This document shows positions 1 through 10,848 of a stretch of DNA of 64,000 nucleotides, in pieces; within the stretch, counting starts at the first letter, position 1, and the number at the start of each line of letters is the position of its first letter. Made by a program: the position numbers and the translations under genes. Source of the stretch: Marinobacter maritimus (GTDB lineage Bacteria; Pseudomonadota; Gammaproteobacteria; Pseudomonadales; Oleiphilaceae). Where the stretch lies: positions 930,001 to 994,000 of the forward strand of contig NZ_VCGW01000001.1 of the NCBI RefSeq assembly GCF_007671675.1, in the 5' to 3' direction. Under the pieces are notes generated by a model. It was not told where the DNA came from and did not search any database. It saw only the letters and a program-made list of their open reading frames with translations.

Positions 1-51
1 GAACATTGACACTTTGCAATGGTCGATTGAGTTGTTGAGCGCGTTTGCCAT
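1..51 (-). CDS. possible start of a downstream gene, cut by the window edge
   Basis: An ATG at 51-49 follows directly after the TAA stop of the sensor kinase on the same strand, and the frame stays open to the window edge (17 codons). PrsK genes are commonly followed by the response regulator gene prsR, so a partner regulator is expected here. The visible residues do not show a receiver-domain start, there is no good ribosome site, and the true start may lie outside the window. Identity is not established. Confidence 0.25.
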   Translation of the reverse strand, partial: MANALNNSIDHCKVSMF

Positions 52-2223
52 TTAATTGACGAATTCTTTCGAGTTGGGAGTGTCAGGAACTGATCGCTTC
101 TCTTCATTTTCGTCACTCCCACTATTCTCCCCACCTTCACCATTTGTATGGCTGTGTACCGGCTCAGCCATCAGCGGAATTCGAATGGAGAAACAAGAGC
201 CTATGCCTGGTTCGCTTGTGGCATCAATGGTGCCGCCGAGTCTCTGAATGTATTCCCTGGCCTGATAGGCGCCAATACCCATGCCAGTCAGGCCCTTGGT
301 GCTTTCGAACGGCTTGAATAAGCGGCTGCTGACGAAGTCCTCGGTCATGCCGCTGCCGGTATCCTGAATAAAAAGCACAACGTTCCCTTTGGCAATTTTA
401 AGAGACAGTGTGACTTCTCCGTCAGGAGGGGTTGCATCCTGCGCATTCTGGATCAGGTGCCCGAGAACGCTCCGCAATTGTTCCGAATCCGCTTTAATTA
501 TGATTCTCGGCGGATTTCCCTCCAGTTTGGGTAAGGGAAGCTGTCGGCTGTAGTGCTCCAGCAGGCTGGATACCAGAGTGGTGAGGTCAAGTGTTTTGTC
601 GTCGTCACCGGCTTCTTCACCCGGTTTGCGGATGTGCTCAACAAGATTGGTCATCTTGCTGACCGCATGGTCGGTGGTTTTGATCATGTCCTCAATAAAG
701 GCAGGGTTGTTCCGGTGTTTTTGGGCGTTATTCACCAGTAGTGACAGCTGGGCAATCACGGTTTTCAGGTCGTGCACCATGAAGGCGGATGCTTTGCTTA
801 CGGCTTCGAACTGCATTGCCCGTGATAAACGGTTCTGTGAATCGGCCTGCGCCAGCAGATTACAGGTCTGGCGGGCAACCACTTTGATCAGATCGAAGTT
901 TTCCCAGTTCAGGTCCACTCGCGCATAGGGATGGCCGATCATTGCAATTCCGTAAAGCTCGTTACCCAGATACAACGGGATAACCAGCCAGGCATCCGGG
1001 GTTCTGGAGATGGCGTCGGGGATTTCCAGCAGGTTGTAGCTCACCGGGTCTGCCTTGTATTCATCGAGATTAACAATCCATTCTTTATCGGCGAAAAAAC
1101 GAACCAGATCTGAATCTTTATCAATGACTGTGTATCTGGGGGTGGTGAGATTGGCGGATTCTTTGAGGGTGTACGCGCCCTGTTCGCTTTTCAGCCAGAT
1201 CGCGCCGGCGTTGCTTTCTACCAGGCCTGCAAGGATCCGGATTGCGCGCAGGGGAAGGGGGGGCTCATCGCTGAGGTCCGACAGCTCTTTTGTCATCTTC
1301 AGCCATTCTTCCCGGTAATCGTACTTGTAGTCGAAAAAGTTCTGGCTGATCAGCACCATCAACTTTGCTCTCAGGCGCCTGGAAAGCACCAGCATGACGA
1401 GAAAAACCACAGCGATAACGGATAAAAGTACCTGCAAGGCTTCGCCCCAGTTACCGCCTAACGTACGGACGTAGTAACCGCTTATCGAAAGAAGAAGCAG
1501 GTAAACGCCGGCCAGAATCAGTGTGCCAGCGTGAAACACAGCAGAACGGGAGAGCTGAAAGTCGATGGGTTGCTTGCGGGTGTTGACGACGTTTATGGCA
1601 AACAGCGGCACCAGTGCTGCGTTTACGAAGCCCCGGGCGTTCCAGAAGGCGTCTGCGATCGAGCCAAACAGCAGCGCGTCGGCGTACATAAAAAAATCAA
1701 ACGCAAAGATAGTGGCGGTACCAATACACAAGTACTTCATGCTGGAACGGCCGAAGGCTGGAGCGTTGCGCCAGATCTGCTCAACCAGCGACAAGCCAAG
1801 CAGTGAAAGTGCAATTTGTCCGATGAGCTTGGTCTTGCCGTCCACTAATGAAAGGCTGAAGACAAATTCGAGGCTACCAAGAGCTAGCAAGCTGATGAGC
1901 AGGACGATTGTTGCGATTCCGAGGAATCTTTTTATTTGCCCGCTCAGGCGACCCTGCCGAAACGTGTCTCGCAGCATGGCGAATAAGAGAAGAATCCAGG
2001 CGGTATCTCGGAGCAGCTCCAGCAGGTAACGAATAAAAAAGCCGGGTTGCCCCCAGAGGCTTTGGGTAACCAGGGCAGAGGCCCAAAGGGTGGTGACAAC
2101 CGCCGCCAGAAACAATGTCCTGTCTATGTCACGCCTTAAATAGCGAGTGCCCACGAGCAACGCGAGTATTGCGAATACTGCGGCGGCCGCGCCGTGACTT
2201 ATCACGCTCAGATCTGGAAGCAT
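52..2223 (-). CDS. prsK: XrtA/PEP-CTERM-type sensor histidine kinase PrsK
   Basis: Membrane histidine kinase of the PrsK family, which partners the response regulator PrsR and is associated with exosortase/PEP-CTERM and exopolysaccharide genes. About 300 N-terminal residues are hydrophobic with many membrane segments. A GAF-like region (about 320-460) follows. The dimerization segment carries the phospho-acceptor His in VHDLK (about residue 484), and the ATPase domain shows an N box (QNAQDAT), a G1 box (DTGSGM) and a G2 box (GMGIGAY). The tail is acidic and disordered. The start at 2223 is chosen because GAGG lies 8 bases upstream; longer starts at 2241 and 2280 lack a site. It is the last of four same-strand genes. 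No exosortase or PEP-CTERM protein lies in this window, so its targets are elsewhere. Confidence 0.85.
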   Translation of the reverse strand: MLPDLSVISHGAAAAVFAILALLVGTRYLRRDIDRTLFLAAVVTTLWASALVTQSLWGQPGFFIRYLLELLRDTAWILLLFAMLRDTFRQGRLSGQIKRFLGIATIVLLISLLALGSLEFVFSLSLVDGKTKLIGQIALSLLGLSLVEQIWRNAPAFGRSSMKYLCIGTATIFAFDFFMYADALLFGSIADAFWNARGFVNAALVPLFAINVVNTRKQPIDFQLSRSAVFHAGTLILAGVYLLLLSISGYYVRTLGGNWGEALQVLLSVIAVVFLVMLVLSRRLRAKLMVLISQNFFDYKYDYREEWLKMTKELSDLSDEPPLPLRAIRILAGLVESNAGAIWLKSEQGAYTLKESANLTTPRYTVIDKDSDLVRFFADKEWIVNLDEYKADPVSYNLLEIPDAISRTPDAWLVIPLYLGNELYGIAMIGHPYARVDLNWENFDLIKVVARQTCNLLAQADSQNRLSRAMQFEAVSKASAFMVHDLKTVIAQLSLLVNNAQKHRNNPAFIEDMIKTTDHAVSKMTNLVEHIRKPGEEAGDDDKTLDLTTLVSSLLEHYSRQLPLPKLEGNPPRIIIKADSEQLRSVLGHLIQNAQDATPPDGEVTLSLKIAKGNVVLFIQDTGSGMTEDFVSSRLFKPFESTKGLTGMGIGAYQAREYIQRLGGTIDATSEPGIGSCFSIRIPLMAEPVHSHTNGEGGENSGSDENEEKRSVPDTPNSKEFVN

Positions 2224-2310
2224 GTAATCCGCCTCGTCCATGGATAGGTGTAGTTTGCGGTGGGCGGAGGTTCTGTGCAACTCCAGATAGAGCGGAAACT
2301 GCGGGTGCGG

Positions 2311-3270
2311 CTATAATGGCCTTTTGTTGTCCCGGTAAAACCGGAAGATTTCCTTCAGCGGCCGCTTGGGCTGGAATCCGAACTCTTTCGCAAACGCCTG
2401 GCCATCAATCACCACCGGGTACTTGAAAAACTCCATGAGATAGGCGGGAAAGCTTTGCAGGCGCAGTGTGCGCAGAATCAGCCTTGGTAGGACGGGCGGA
2501 ACCGATGGCACCGGGATTCGCTTGCAGCCGGATAGCTCCAACGCTCGCTGGTAGGCTACCCAGTCCTGCGACGCCACGTTGAATATTCCCCTTACTGGCT
2601 TGTTGTAAGCCAGCACTATGGCATCGGCCATGTCGTCGATGTGCATAAACTGCATCATGGGGGAGAAGCCGGCCAGAACCGGCGCCCGGTGGCTGGCCAG
2701 TAATCGCCCCATGGTGTTCTGGACGCTTGGGCCGACAATGTTGCAGGGGCGCAAAATGGTGATGTTCAGTTCCGGGAAGCGCCAAAGATAGAGGTTTGCC
2801 AGGTTCTCCAGTTCGACTGAATCGATCAGATCTGCGCTCAGGCCGGCGCTTTTCATGGGCGCCGACTCGTCTATGAGAGCCGGGTTGTAGGCCATGGCGC
2901 CGTATACGTGGAAAGTGGATAGCACCACGATGCGCTTGATACCGTATTTGTGGCTCAGGTCCAGCAGCTTTTGTGTGCCCAGAACATTGGCGTTATAGCG
3001 CCGCATCCGGGTGAGCTGGCTGGAGCGGATACGCCCTAGATGAATTACGCCGTCAAACTGGTACCGCCGAAACAGATCCTCAAAGCTGCGATGATTGAAA
3101 TCGATACAGTAGCTGGGGATCTCATCACCGAGCGGCACCTGTATCCGGGCATCCACGGCCACGAGATCGCAGGTTTCCCTCAGCCGGTCGATCACCCGTT
3201 GCGCCGTTGCACCGGCGGCGCCCGTTATCAGGATTTGAGGCTTAGGTTGCGTGTTTTTTGGAACAGTCAT
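2311..3270 (-). CDS. NAD(P)-binding SDR / epimerase-like protein
   Basis: Extended short-chain dehydrogenase/reductase fold. The N-terminal Rossmann motif is GAAGATAQ (about residues 17-24), followed by an acidic beta-2 end and a central Ser-Thr-containing strand (STFHVYG, about 118-124). Substrate unknown. The usual active-site YxxxK is not visible where expected: the helix after the conserved Ser reads SADLIDSVELEN (about 145-156), so this may be a catalytically altered or binding-only SDR. The ATG at 3270 shares one base with the TGA of the upstream acyltransferase (TGATG), implying translational coupling; a TTG one codon earlier is less likely. The pairing with an acyltransferase hints at lipid or glycolipid metabolism, which is inference. 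Confidence 0.75.
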   Translation of the reverse strand: MTVPKNTQPKPQILITGAAGATAQRVIDRLRETCDLVAVDARIQVPLGDEIPSYCIDFNHRSFEDLFRRYQFDGVIHLGRIRSSQLTRMRRYNANVLGTQKLLDLSHKYGIKRIVVLSTFHVYGAMAYNPALIDESAPMKSAGLSADLIDSVELENLANLYLWRFPELNITILRPCNIVGPSVQNTMGRLLASHRAPVLAGFSPMMQFMHIDDMADAIVLAYNKPVRGIFNVASQDWVAYQRALELSGCKRIPVPSVPPVLPRLILRTLRLQSFPAYLMEFFKYPVVIDGQAFAKEFGFQPKRPLKEIFRFYRDNKRPL

Positions 3271-4085
3271 CAAAACAGCCCTTTTCGTTCAGTCAGTCCT
3301 TTGTTGATCAGCCGGTTTACTTCAGCTTTTACCTGTTCAACTCGTTCATTGACCTGCTCTTCGGAAATGTCCCCTCCTTCAAAGTACATGGGAGGGCCAA
3401 AATTAAGATGAACCTTGGCGGGTAATATGAGCGGCATAGCGACCGGGGCATAGGGTACACCCAGGGCTTTGGCCAGGGGCTTTATGTTGGCGATAGCGGG
3501 AATGGTTTCTTCGCAACCCACGATGCCTACGGGCACGATTGCAGCGTTGTATTTCATGGCCAGGTGCATGAAGCCGTTGCCAAAACGCTGAAGTTTGTAA
3601 CGATCGCGGTAGAGTTTGCCAGAGCCGCGCACGCCTTCGGGGAATACAATGATGGCTTCGTTATTGGCGAGCATTCTGGCGCAATTTACCGGATCGCCCA
3701 GTGCGGCTCCCACCTCATTCAACAGGTTGCCAAGCCAGGGTACGGTTGGGAAAAAACGTTCGATCATTGCCCGGGGAATGCGCGGATTCTTCTCCCTCGA
3801 GGCAATTGCGTAGCCCACCAAAATGCCATCAATTGGGAGTTGCCCGCTGTGATTTCCCACAATCAACACAGGCCCTTCAGCGGGCACATGTTCAACGCCG
3901 TGGGATTCGGTGCGAAAGTATTTCTCGTAGATCGGTTTTGTCAGAGAAAAGCCGTACTTGAAGGTCTCATTATTGAAACCCCAGGGGTCGTATCCCAGTG
4001 ACCCTATGGGTTTGCGGATGCGATTGATTTGTTCATCCAGCTTCGCTGGAATCAATCGGGCTTTCAGAAACGATGCCAGGCTCAT
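3270..4085 (-). CDS. lysophospholipid acyltransferase family protein
   Basis: Glycerolipid acyltransferase fold (PlsC/MGAT-like). The catalytic block is NHSGQLPID, with His 79 and Asp 86. The spacing is longer than the classical HxxxxD and resembles the MGAT-like subgroup. The second block FPEGVRGSGK (about 148-157) fits the phosphate- or acyl-binding FPEG motif. The protein is expected to be membrane-associated and to transfer an acyl group to a lysolipid or alcohol; the acceptor cannot be told. AGGGAG lies 5 bases before the ATG. It sits 23 bases after the mutarotase gene and overlaps the SDR gene by one base, so an operon is likely. Confidence 0.82.
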   Translation of the reverse strand: MSLASFLKARLIPAKLDEQINRIRKPIGSLGYDPWGFNNETFKYGFSLTKPIYEKYFRTESHGVEHVPAEGPVLIVGNHSGQLPIDGILVGYAIASREKNPRIPRAMIERFFPTVPWLGNLLNEVGAALGDPVNCARMLANNEAIIVFPEGVRGSGKLYRDRYKLQRFGNGFMHLAMKYNAAIVPVGIVGCEETIPAIANIKPLAKALGVPYAPVAMPLILPAKVHLNFGPPMYFEGGDISEEQVNERVEQVKAEVNRLINKGLTERKGLF

Positions 4086-4108
4086 GCATACTCCCTTATC
4101 CGCATTGT

Positions 4109-5029
4109 TCAGCCACGTCCGATCGACATGCCGAGGGTGTGGCTTTGGCCTTCATTAAGCACGCGATAATCGCTTGCCGCATTGGCAGTTTCGACACACA
4201 GCATTGTCTGCCAGGCGGCATCCGGAAAGTCGCTTAGCGCAATGGCTTTATCTGGGCCGGGATTCCATACAACGGTAGAATCACTGCCAACGGCGGTCAG
4301 CTTGCGGCTGGCACCGGGCGTTGCGATGGTGAGCGGCTCGCCGCTTTCGTATATCCGATCTGTTTCGCCATCGAAATACACAGGGCCATCCTGAGTGCAA
4401 TATTCCCAGTCTTTGAGCGTGTCAATGTAGTTGCTGAAGCCAAGGCCTAATACTCTCGATCGTGTGATGTCGGTTGTTGGCAGGTAGGTGTGCAGAGCCT
4501 GGCTGAATGCCAGAGGATCGCTGCTGAGGTTTGTGGTGGTGAGGGCCAGTTGGCAGCCACGTACCGAGAAGCTGAATGTTATCAGGGCCAAGGCATGGCC
4601 ATTCCATAGATCGGCAAAGTCGTCGTTGGCGTTGAGGGACAAACTTATTTCGACCTCATGGGCATTTTCCCGCACATCCTCCAGCTTCCAGAGCGCCGTG
4701 CGGGCAAATCCGTGGGGGCTTGGCGTTTTTACCCGTTTGCGCACTTCCGGCGCGTTGCGGGCCGGATCGCCGAACCAGGGCCAGCATACGGGAATACCGC
4801 CGCGAATGGCTTGGCCTGGCTCGAAGCGGGCAGTGGGGCTTAGCCATAGCCAGTCGGATTCGTTCTTCGGGATAAACCGGGTGAGATGGGCGCCCTGCAG
4901 GACCACTGTGGCCTCAAAGAGGGGGTGGTGAACCTCTAATGCTTCCAGTTGTCCGATTGTATTCCAGCGGGTAAAGGACCATTGTCCCGGTGTCAGGGAT
5001 AAAGGCGGCTTGTTGCTGCTCTCGGACAT
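4109..5029 (-). CDS. D-hexose-6-phosphate mutarotase (YeaD family)
   Basis: Aldose-1-epimerase-like beta-sandwich enzyme that interconverts alpha and beta anomers of hexose 6-phosphates in the cytoplasm. Family signatures are GAHLTRFIP near the N-terminus, the substrate loop RGGIPVCWPWFGDP, and PHGFAR (catalytic His region). The chosen ATG gives 306 residues, close to the usual size of about 290-300. The frame is open back to an ATG at 5161, but that would add 44 residues unlike the family and overlap the divergent gene at 5155. First gene of the minus-strand group with the acyltransferase, SDR and PrsK. Confidence 0.85.
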   Translation of the reverse strand: MSESSNKPPLSLTPGQWSFTRWNTIGQLEALEVHHPLFEATVVLQGAHLTRFIPKNESDWLWLSPTARFEPGQAIRGGIPVCWPWFGDPARNAPEVRKRVKTPSPHGFARTALWKLEDVRENAHEVEISLSLNANDDFADLWNGHALALITFSFSVRGCQLALTTTNLSSDPLAFSQALHTYLPTTDITRSRVLGLGFSNYIDTLKDWEYCTQDGPVYFDGETDRIYESGEPLTIATPGASRKLTAVGSDSTVVWNPGPDKAIALSDFPDAAWQTMLCVETANAASDYRVLNEGQSHTLGMSIGRG

Positions 5030-5154
5030 AAGGCTCGGTTCCGGACTTAAGTGCATCTGCTTACTCAGAGAGTAAATCAAATCTGTGTTGCGGGCGACAG
5101 CTGGTCGTAAAATAGCCTTCGAAAGCTCTGCAAATACCATCATGTCTTTAAGGA

Positions 5155-5802
5155 ATGTCATTGGATAAAGTGAAGTGGTTAGATGAGCTTGCTCGGGGCC
5201 TGTGTGAAAGAGGCTGGTTGATTTTCGATACCACGCCCTGGCTTGGCCCGGAGTTGTTGCGAGCGTTGCAGCAGGAAATCATCGTGCTTGATCAGAGTGA
5301 TGCCCTGAAAATTGCCGGCATTGGGCGCGGCAGTGTACCGGTTCAGGATCGATCAGTGCGACGTGACAAGATTGCCTGGCTGCAGGGTTCGACTCCCACA
5401 CAGGCGGCTTTGTTTGAATTTCTTGAAGGCCTGCGAGTGGGCCTGAATCAGCGGCTGTTTCTGGGCCTGAAGCGTTTCGAAGCTCACTATGCAACCTATC
5501 ATCGCGGTGATTTCTACAAGCCTCACGTGGACAGCTTTCAGGGCAGGGCATCGCGTATTGTCAGTCTTGTGCTTTATCTGAATGATGATTGGCAGCACTC
5601 AGATGGGGGTGCCCTGCAGATCTACAGCCGTGAAAACGAATGTGAAGTTGGCGGGCTGGTGTTGCCTGAAGCGGGCAGGGTGGCGCTGTTCATGAGCGAG
5701 GAAATCCGTCATGAGGTTCTTGAGGCCCACCGCACGCGCTACAGCCTGGCGTGCTGGTTCCGGCAGGATGTGATTCCCTTGCCGTTATCCGCGCTTATAT
5801 AG
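5155..5802 (+). CDS. 2OG-Fe(II) oxygenase (prolyl-4-hydroxylase-like)
   Basis: Non-heme iron oxygenase using 2-oxoglutarate. The jelly-roll core shows the HxD iron pair (H124, D126 in KPHVDSF), the distal iron His (H186 in RHEV) and an Arg about nine residues later (R195) suited to bind the 2-oxoglutarate carboxylate. The substrate is unknown; family members hydroxylate proteins or amino acids. No signal peptide is seen, so it is probably cytoplasmic. Start uncertainty: AGGA touches the ATG at 5155 directly, while a TTG two codons on (5161) has the same site at 6 bases. Divergent from the mutarotase gene, with the shared promoter region at 5030-5154. Confidence 0.82.
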   Translation: MSLDKVKWLDELARGLCERGWLIFDTTPWLGPELLRALQQEIIVLDQSDALKIAGIGRGSVPVQDRSVRRDKIAWLQGSTPTQAALFEFLEGLRVGLNQRLFLGLKRFEAHYATYHRGDFYKPHVDSFQGRASRIVSLVLYLNDDWQHSDGGALQIYSRENECEVGGLVLPEAGRVALFMSEEIRHEVLEAHRTRYSLACWFRQDVIPLPLSALI

Positions 5803-5832
5803 CGCCAATTCTGTGAGCTGTTGGATTTGCCG

Positions 5833-5861
5833 TTGTAGTCCGCAAACCCTTTTGTTAATAT
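5833..5861 (+). promoter_or_regulatory. weak candidate promoter for the SRP RNA
   Basis: TTGTAG at 5833-5838 and TAATAT at 5856-5861 are 17 bases apart. Transcription would begin near 5868, leaving a leader of about 34 bases that would have to be processed before the mature 5' end at about 5902. This is seen as sequence only; both hexamers are imperfect. Confidence 0.25.
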
Positions 5862-5901
5862 TCGCGCCGCTTTCAGGGAGTTTGTCCTGAAACGCCGTTA
5901 T

Positions 5902-6014
5902 GGTGGCTCCGCTGGTGCCTCCGCAACATGAAACCGTGAACCCGGTCAGGCCCGGAAGGGAGCAGCCGCAGCGGTGGAATTGTGTGCCGGAGTGTCGCTG
6001 GTGGGGCCACCCCC
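5902..6014 (+). ncRNA. ffs: signal recognition particle RNA (bacterial small type, 4.5S)
   Basis: The RNA partner of Ffh in co-translational targeting of membrane proteins. The universally conserved apical part is present: GGTCAGGCCCGGAAGGGAGC near 5945-5964, with the GGAA-type tetraloop and the asymmetric A-rich loop, then GCAGC. The ends pair as GGTGGC (5902-5907) with GCCACC (6006-6011), closing a single long hairpin of about 110 bases as in Escherichia coli 4.5S RNA. It sits just upstream of dnaX, a location also seen in Pseudomonas-like genomes. The tail is T-rich (near 6018-6030) but shows no separate terminator hairpin. Confidence 0.93.
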
Positions 6015-6161
6015 AGATTTTCTTCTTATCTCGCCCTGTATTGAACTCCTGGCAGCATACTTGTTTCATCTCATCACTCCCTGATCTTAGATTCTTATAA
6101 CTTCTTATAAATCCGTGTCCATGCTAAAGTTGCAGGCGTTTTTCTCAGCATTTGGCGGATC

Positions 6162-7963
<1,802 letters not shown>

Positions 7964-7967
<4 letters not shown>

Positions 7968-8287
7968 TGAACGATATGGGTGGGCTGATGAAAAAAGCCC
8001 AGAAAATGCAGGAAGAAATGCAGAAGGCTCAGGAAGAAGCGGCAAAAGCTGAAATTACCGGCGAAGCTGGCGCGGGCCTGGTGAAAGTTACCATGAACGG
8101 TCGTCACGATGTGCGCAAAGTGGAAATCGACCCGTCCCTGATGTCTGAAGAGAAGGATATTCTGGAAGACCTTCTGGCGGCAGCTGTTAACGATGCCGTG
8201 CGCCGTGTTGAAGCGAATCAAAAGGACAAGATGTCGGGCATGATGTCGGGCATGGGTTTGCCGCCTGGTTTCAAGATGCCGTTTTAA
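7964..8287 (+). CDS. YbaB/EbfC family nucleoid-associated protein
   Basis: Small DNA-binding dimer of 107 residues, the standard size. The N-terminal half is a Met/Lys/Gln/Glu-rich helix (residues 1-35) forming the dimer coiled coil, followed by the conserved [15 protein letters not shown] strand region. The C-terminus is Gly/Met-rich. A strong AGGAGG lies upstream, inside the end of dnaX, and ATGA overlap couples the two genes. The dnaX-ybaB-recR order is conserved widely among bacteria. Confidence 0.94.
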
Positions 8288-8321
8288 GGTGTTTTTCTGA
8301 ATAGCAGTCTGAGGATAATTC

Positions 8322-8924
8322 ATGGCGTTCAGCCCACTGGTTGATGAACTTGTTGAATCTCTTCGGTGTTTGCCGGGTGTTGGTCAGAAAACCGCCCAGC
8401 GCATGGCCTTTCACCTGCTTGAGCGGGCGCGCTCCGGTGGTACCCGGCTTTCCGATGCGTTGAGCAAAGCCATGGAAGGTGTCCGACGCTGCGAAAGTTG
8501 TCAGAACTTTTCGGATACAGAAGTGTGTGGGATCTGCGAGAATTCGGCTCGACGTACCGGCATACTCTGTGTGGTTGAAAGCCCGTCAGACCTTCTGGCC
8601 ATTGAACAGGCGGGAGACTACAAGGGCAGCTATTTTGTTCTGATGGGGCACCTTTCTCCCATTGATGGCGTCGGGCCTGAGGAAATCGGTATTGAACGGC
8701 TCCTGAGTAGAGTGCGTTCCGATGGTGTAACCGAGCTCATTCTTGCGACCAATCCAACCGTTGAAGGTGAAGCAACCGCGCACTACATTTCCGACCGGCT
8801 AGACGGGTCGGAGATTCTCATCACCCGCCTTGCTCACGGCATCCCCGTAGGTGGCGAGCTTGGCTACGTCGATGGTTTTACGCTCACCCATGCGTTCCGC
8901 GGCAGAAAACCTCTGCTGGACTGA
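8322..8924 (+). CDS. recR: recombination mediator protein RecR
   Basis: RecR of the RecFOR pathway, which loads RecA at gaps. 200 residues, the usual length. It has the N-terminal helix-hairpin-helix ([17 protein letters not shown]), the four-Cys zinc finger ([16 protein letters not shown], about 56-72), the Toprim domain ([13 protein letters not shown], then a glycine-rich stretch) and the C-terminal Walker-like region ending AFRGRKP. Third gene of the conserved dnaX-ybaB-recR string. Confidence 0.96.
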   Translation: MAFSPLVDELVESLRCLPGVGQKTAQRMAFHLLERARSGGTRLSDALSKAMEGVRRCESCQNFSDTEVCGICENSARRTGILCVVESPSDLLAIEQAGDYKGSYFVLMGHLSPIDGVGPEEIGIERLLSRVRSDGVTELILATNPTVEGEATAHYISDRLDGSEILITRLAHGIPVGGELGYVDGFTLTHAFRGRKPLLD

Positions 8925-8966
8925 TTCCGCGCCATTGTCTTCAAGGCGCTTTTAACTGGCTTTTTT

Positions 8967-10115
8967 ATGACCTTTTCTCTACCGGCTATAGATGTCCCCC
9001 CGGCACCCGAAACCATTGACTGGATACCATTGCCGGAGGAACTGGATAAGTGGCTGGACAGCGCTCCGGGACACCCCCTGGTTCTGGACACCGAATTTGA
9101 GCGAGTAAATACTTTTTATCCTATTCCCGGGCTGGTCCAGCTTGGCCTTGGCGACCGGTTTTGCCTTGTTGATCCGGACGTTGCAGAGCAGTCTTCACGC
9201 TTTCGTGAGGTCATCGCTGATCCTGGGGTTACCAAGCTACTCTATGCCATGAGTGAAGATCTCGAGCTCTTTCGCGATTGGCTCAATATAAAACCGAAAG
9301 GCGTTGTGGATTTACAGATCGGCGCAGCTATGGCCGGTGCCGGTTTTTCTCTTGGGTATGCGCGGCTTGTTGAGCAACTCTTTGGCGAGACGCTGGATAA
9401 ATCTGCCACACGGTCTGACTGGATTTCCCGACCCTTGAGTGATGCTCAGCAGCGTTACGCCATAGAGGACATACGTTTTCTTGCGCCCATGCACCAGTGG
9501 GTGACTGCGCATCTCCGGGAGCGCGGTCTTGAGGCCGCGCTGGTGGAGGAGTCCGCGCGTTTTGCAGACGAGTTGGCAGGGCAGGATGATCTCGACAAAC
9601 ATTATCTTCGTCTGCGCGGCAGCTGGACGCTAACGGCCCAGCAGCAGGTGGTACTTCAGAAGCTCGTGGTGTGGCGAGAGGTGGAAAGCAGAGAGCGCGA
9701 TCGTCCACGGGGCCGGGTGTTGGCAGACCCACTTTTGATTGCCATTGCCGACCAGTTACCCAAGTCTTTGAACGACCTTTCCAATATTCAGGGTGTTCCC
9801 GGGGGTGTGGTTCGACGGTATGGCGAGGCGTTGCTCAAGCTTGTCGAAGAGGGGCGTCGCGCTGACATTTTCGGTATCGAGCGCATTGCGCCGCCCCTGA
9901 CCCGGGATCAGCAAGCTTACTTTAAAAGCTTGAAGCGTTTTTTCAAGAATGCGGCAGAAGCATCTGATATTCCAATTGAATTGCTCGCGCCGAGAAAACG
10001 TCTTGAAAAAGTTGTTCAGGATGGAACCTTGGCCGAAAGCCCATTTTTTCATGGCTGGCGTGCTCAGATTCTGGAACCGGTAATGAACGATATTGAGGAC
10101 TTTTTGACATCATGA
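8967..10115 (+). CDS. rnd: ribonuclease D
   Basis: 3'-5' exoribonuclease that trims tRNA and other small RNA 3' ends. The DEDD exonuclease core shows Asp 41 and Glu 43 (LDTEFERV), the middle Asp in LYAMSEDLELF and the YAIEDIRFL motif with the DEDDy Tyr and Asp. An HRDC domain (about 220-295) follows, then a second helical C-terminal repeat. 382 residues, normal for the family. No clear Shine-Dalgarno precedes the ATG (a T-run is upstream), so initiation may be weak. The stop overlaps the next gene by 4 bases. Confidence 0.95.
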   Translation: MTFSLPAIDVPPAPETIDWIPLPEELDKWLDSAPGHPLVLDTEFERVNTFYPIPGLVQLGLGDRFCLVDPDVAEQSSRFREVIADPGVTKLLYAMSEDLELFRDWLNIKPKGVVDLQIGAAMAGAGFSLGYARLVEQLFGETLDKSATRSDWISRPLSDAQQRYAIEDIRFLAPMHQWVTAHLRERGLEAALVEESARFADELAGQDDLDKHYLRLRGSWTLTAQQQVVLQKLVVWREVESRERDRPRGRVLADPLLIAIADQLPKSLNDLSNIQGVPGGVVRRYGEALLKLVEEGRRADIFGIERIAPPLTRDQQAYFKSLKRFFKNAAEASDIPIELLAPRKRLEKVVQDGTLAESPFFHGWRAQILEPVMNDIEDFLTS

Positions 10116-10405
10116 AAGATCGGCAGTTCGTGTCTGTTTTCCGAAGCAGCAAAAAAAGCGACACCTACCTTTATGTCCGTCGTGGACAGAAGTGGGATGA
10201 GTTGCCCGAGAGCCTGAGAGCTATTTTCGGCAAGCCAGTACACTCAATGGATCTGGTTATGACTCCGCAGCGCACGCTCGCCAGAACGACCGGTGAGCAA
10301 GTACTGAACGCAATCGCTGATAAAGACTTCTTTTTACAGATGCCGGAAGAGCGTGACTCTTACGTAGTTGATTTCCGCACAAAACCTGGATTAAGAGATT
10401 CATGA
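10112..10405 (+). CDS. YcgL domain-containing protein
   Basis: 97-residue protein of the YcgL family, function not established. Recognisable from VSVFRSSKKSDTYLYV at the N-terminus and PESLRAIFGKP in the middle. The gene is linked with rnd and ycgN in many gammaproteobacteria; here it overlaps both neighbours by 4 bases (ATGA on each side), so co-translation with RNase D is likely and a role around RNA turnover can only be guessed. Confidence 0.9.
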   Translation: MKDRQFVSVFRSSKKSDTYLYVRRGQKWDELPESLRAIFGKPVHSMDLVMTPQRTLARTTGEQVLNAIADKDFFLQMPEERDSYVVDFRTKPGLRDS

Positions 10406-10848
10406 TTGCCCAGATCCCGTTCTGGCAGCGCAAGCGCCTGAGCGAGATGACGCCGCAGGAATGGGAATCCCTGTGCGACGGTTGTGGGAAATGCTGCCTG
10501 AACAAACTCGAAGATGCAGACACCGGCGAGGTATATCACACCGATCTGGTGTGCCGTTATATGGATGACGATACCTGCCGATGCACGGTTTACCCTGAGC
10601 GTCTCAGCAAAGTGCCAGGCTGCACGGTGCTGACACCGGGTACGGTGAACGATTACTATTGGTTGCCCCATACCTGCGCCTATCGCACGCTTGCAGAGGG
10701 CAGGCCCTTGGCCGACTGGCATCCGCTGCGCAGCGGGAACCCGGATTCCGTACACGAGGCCGGTATTTCCATACGCCACAAGGTGATCCATGAGGATCGG
10801 GTGGCCGAGGAAGACTGGGAAGAACACATCATTCACTGGGTTCTGTAA
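10402..10848 (+). CDS. YcgN family cysteine-cluster protein
   Basis: 148-residue member of the zinc- or iron-chelating CxxCxxCC domain family. The cluster CDGCGKCCLNKLED is near residue 30, with further Cys in VCRYMDDDTCRCTVYPERL and GCTVLTPG. The Cys arrangement suggests metal binding; the biological role is unknown. The ATG overlaps the ycgL stop (ATGA), and its TAA overlaps the start of the next gene by one base. Confidence 0.9.
   Translation: MIAQIPFWQRKRLSEMTPQEWESLCDGCGKCCLNKLEDADTGEVYHTDLVCRYMDDDTCRCTVYPERLSKVPGCTVLTPGTVNDYYWLPHTCAYRTLAEGRPLADWHPLRSGNPDSVHEAGISIRHKVIHEDRVAEEDWEEHIIHWVL

Noticed and set aside
5030..5161. 44-residue N-terminal extension of the mutarotase
   Set aside because: It would overlap the divergent oxygenase start and lacks similarity to the family; the ATG at 5029 gives normal length.
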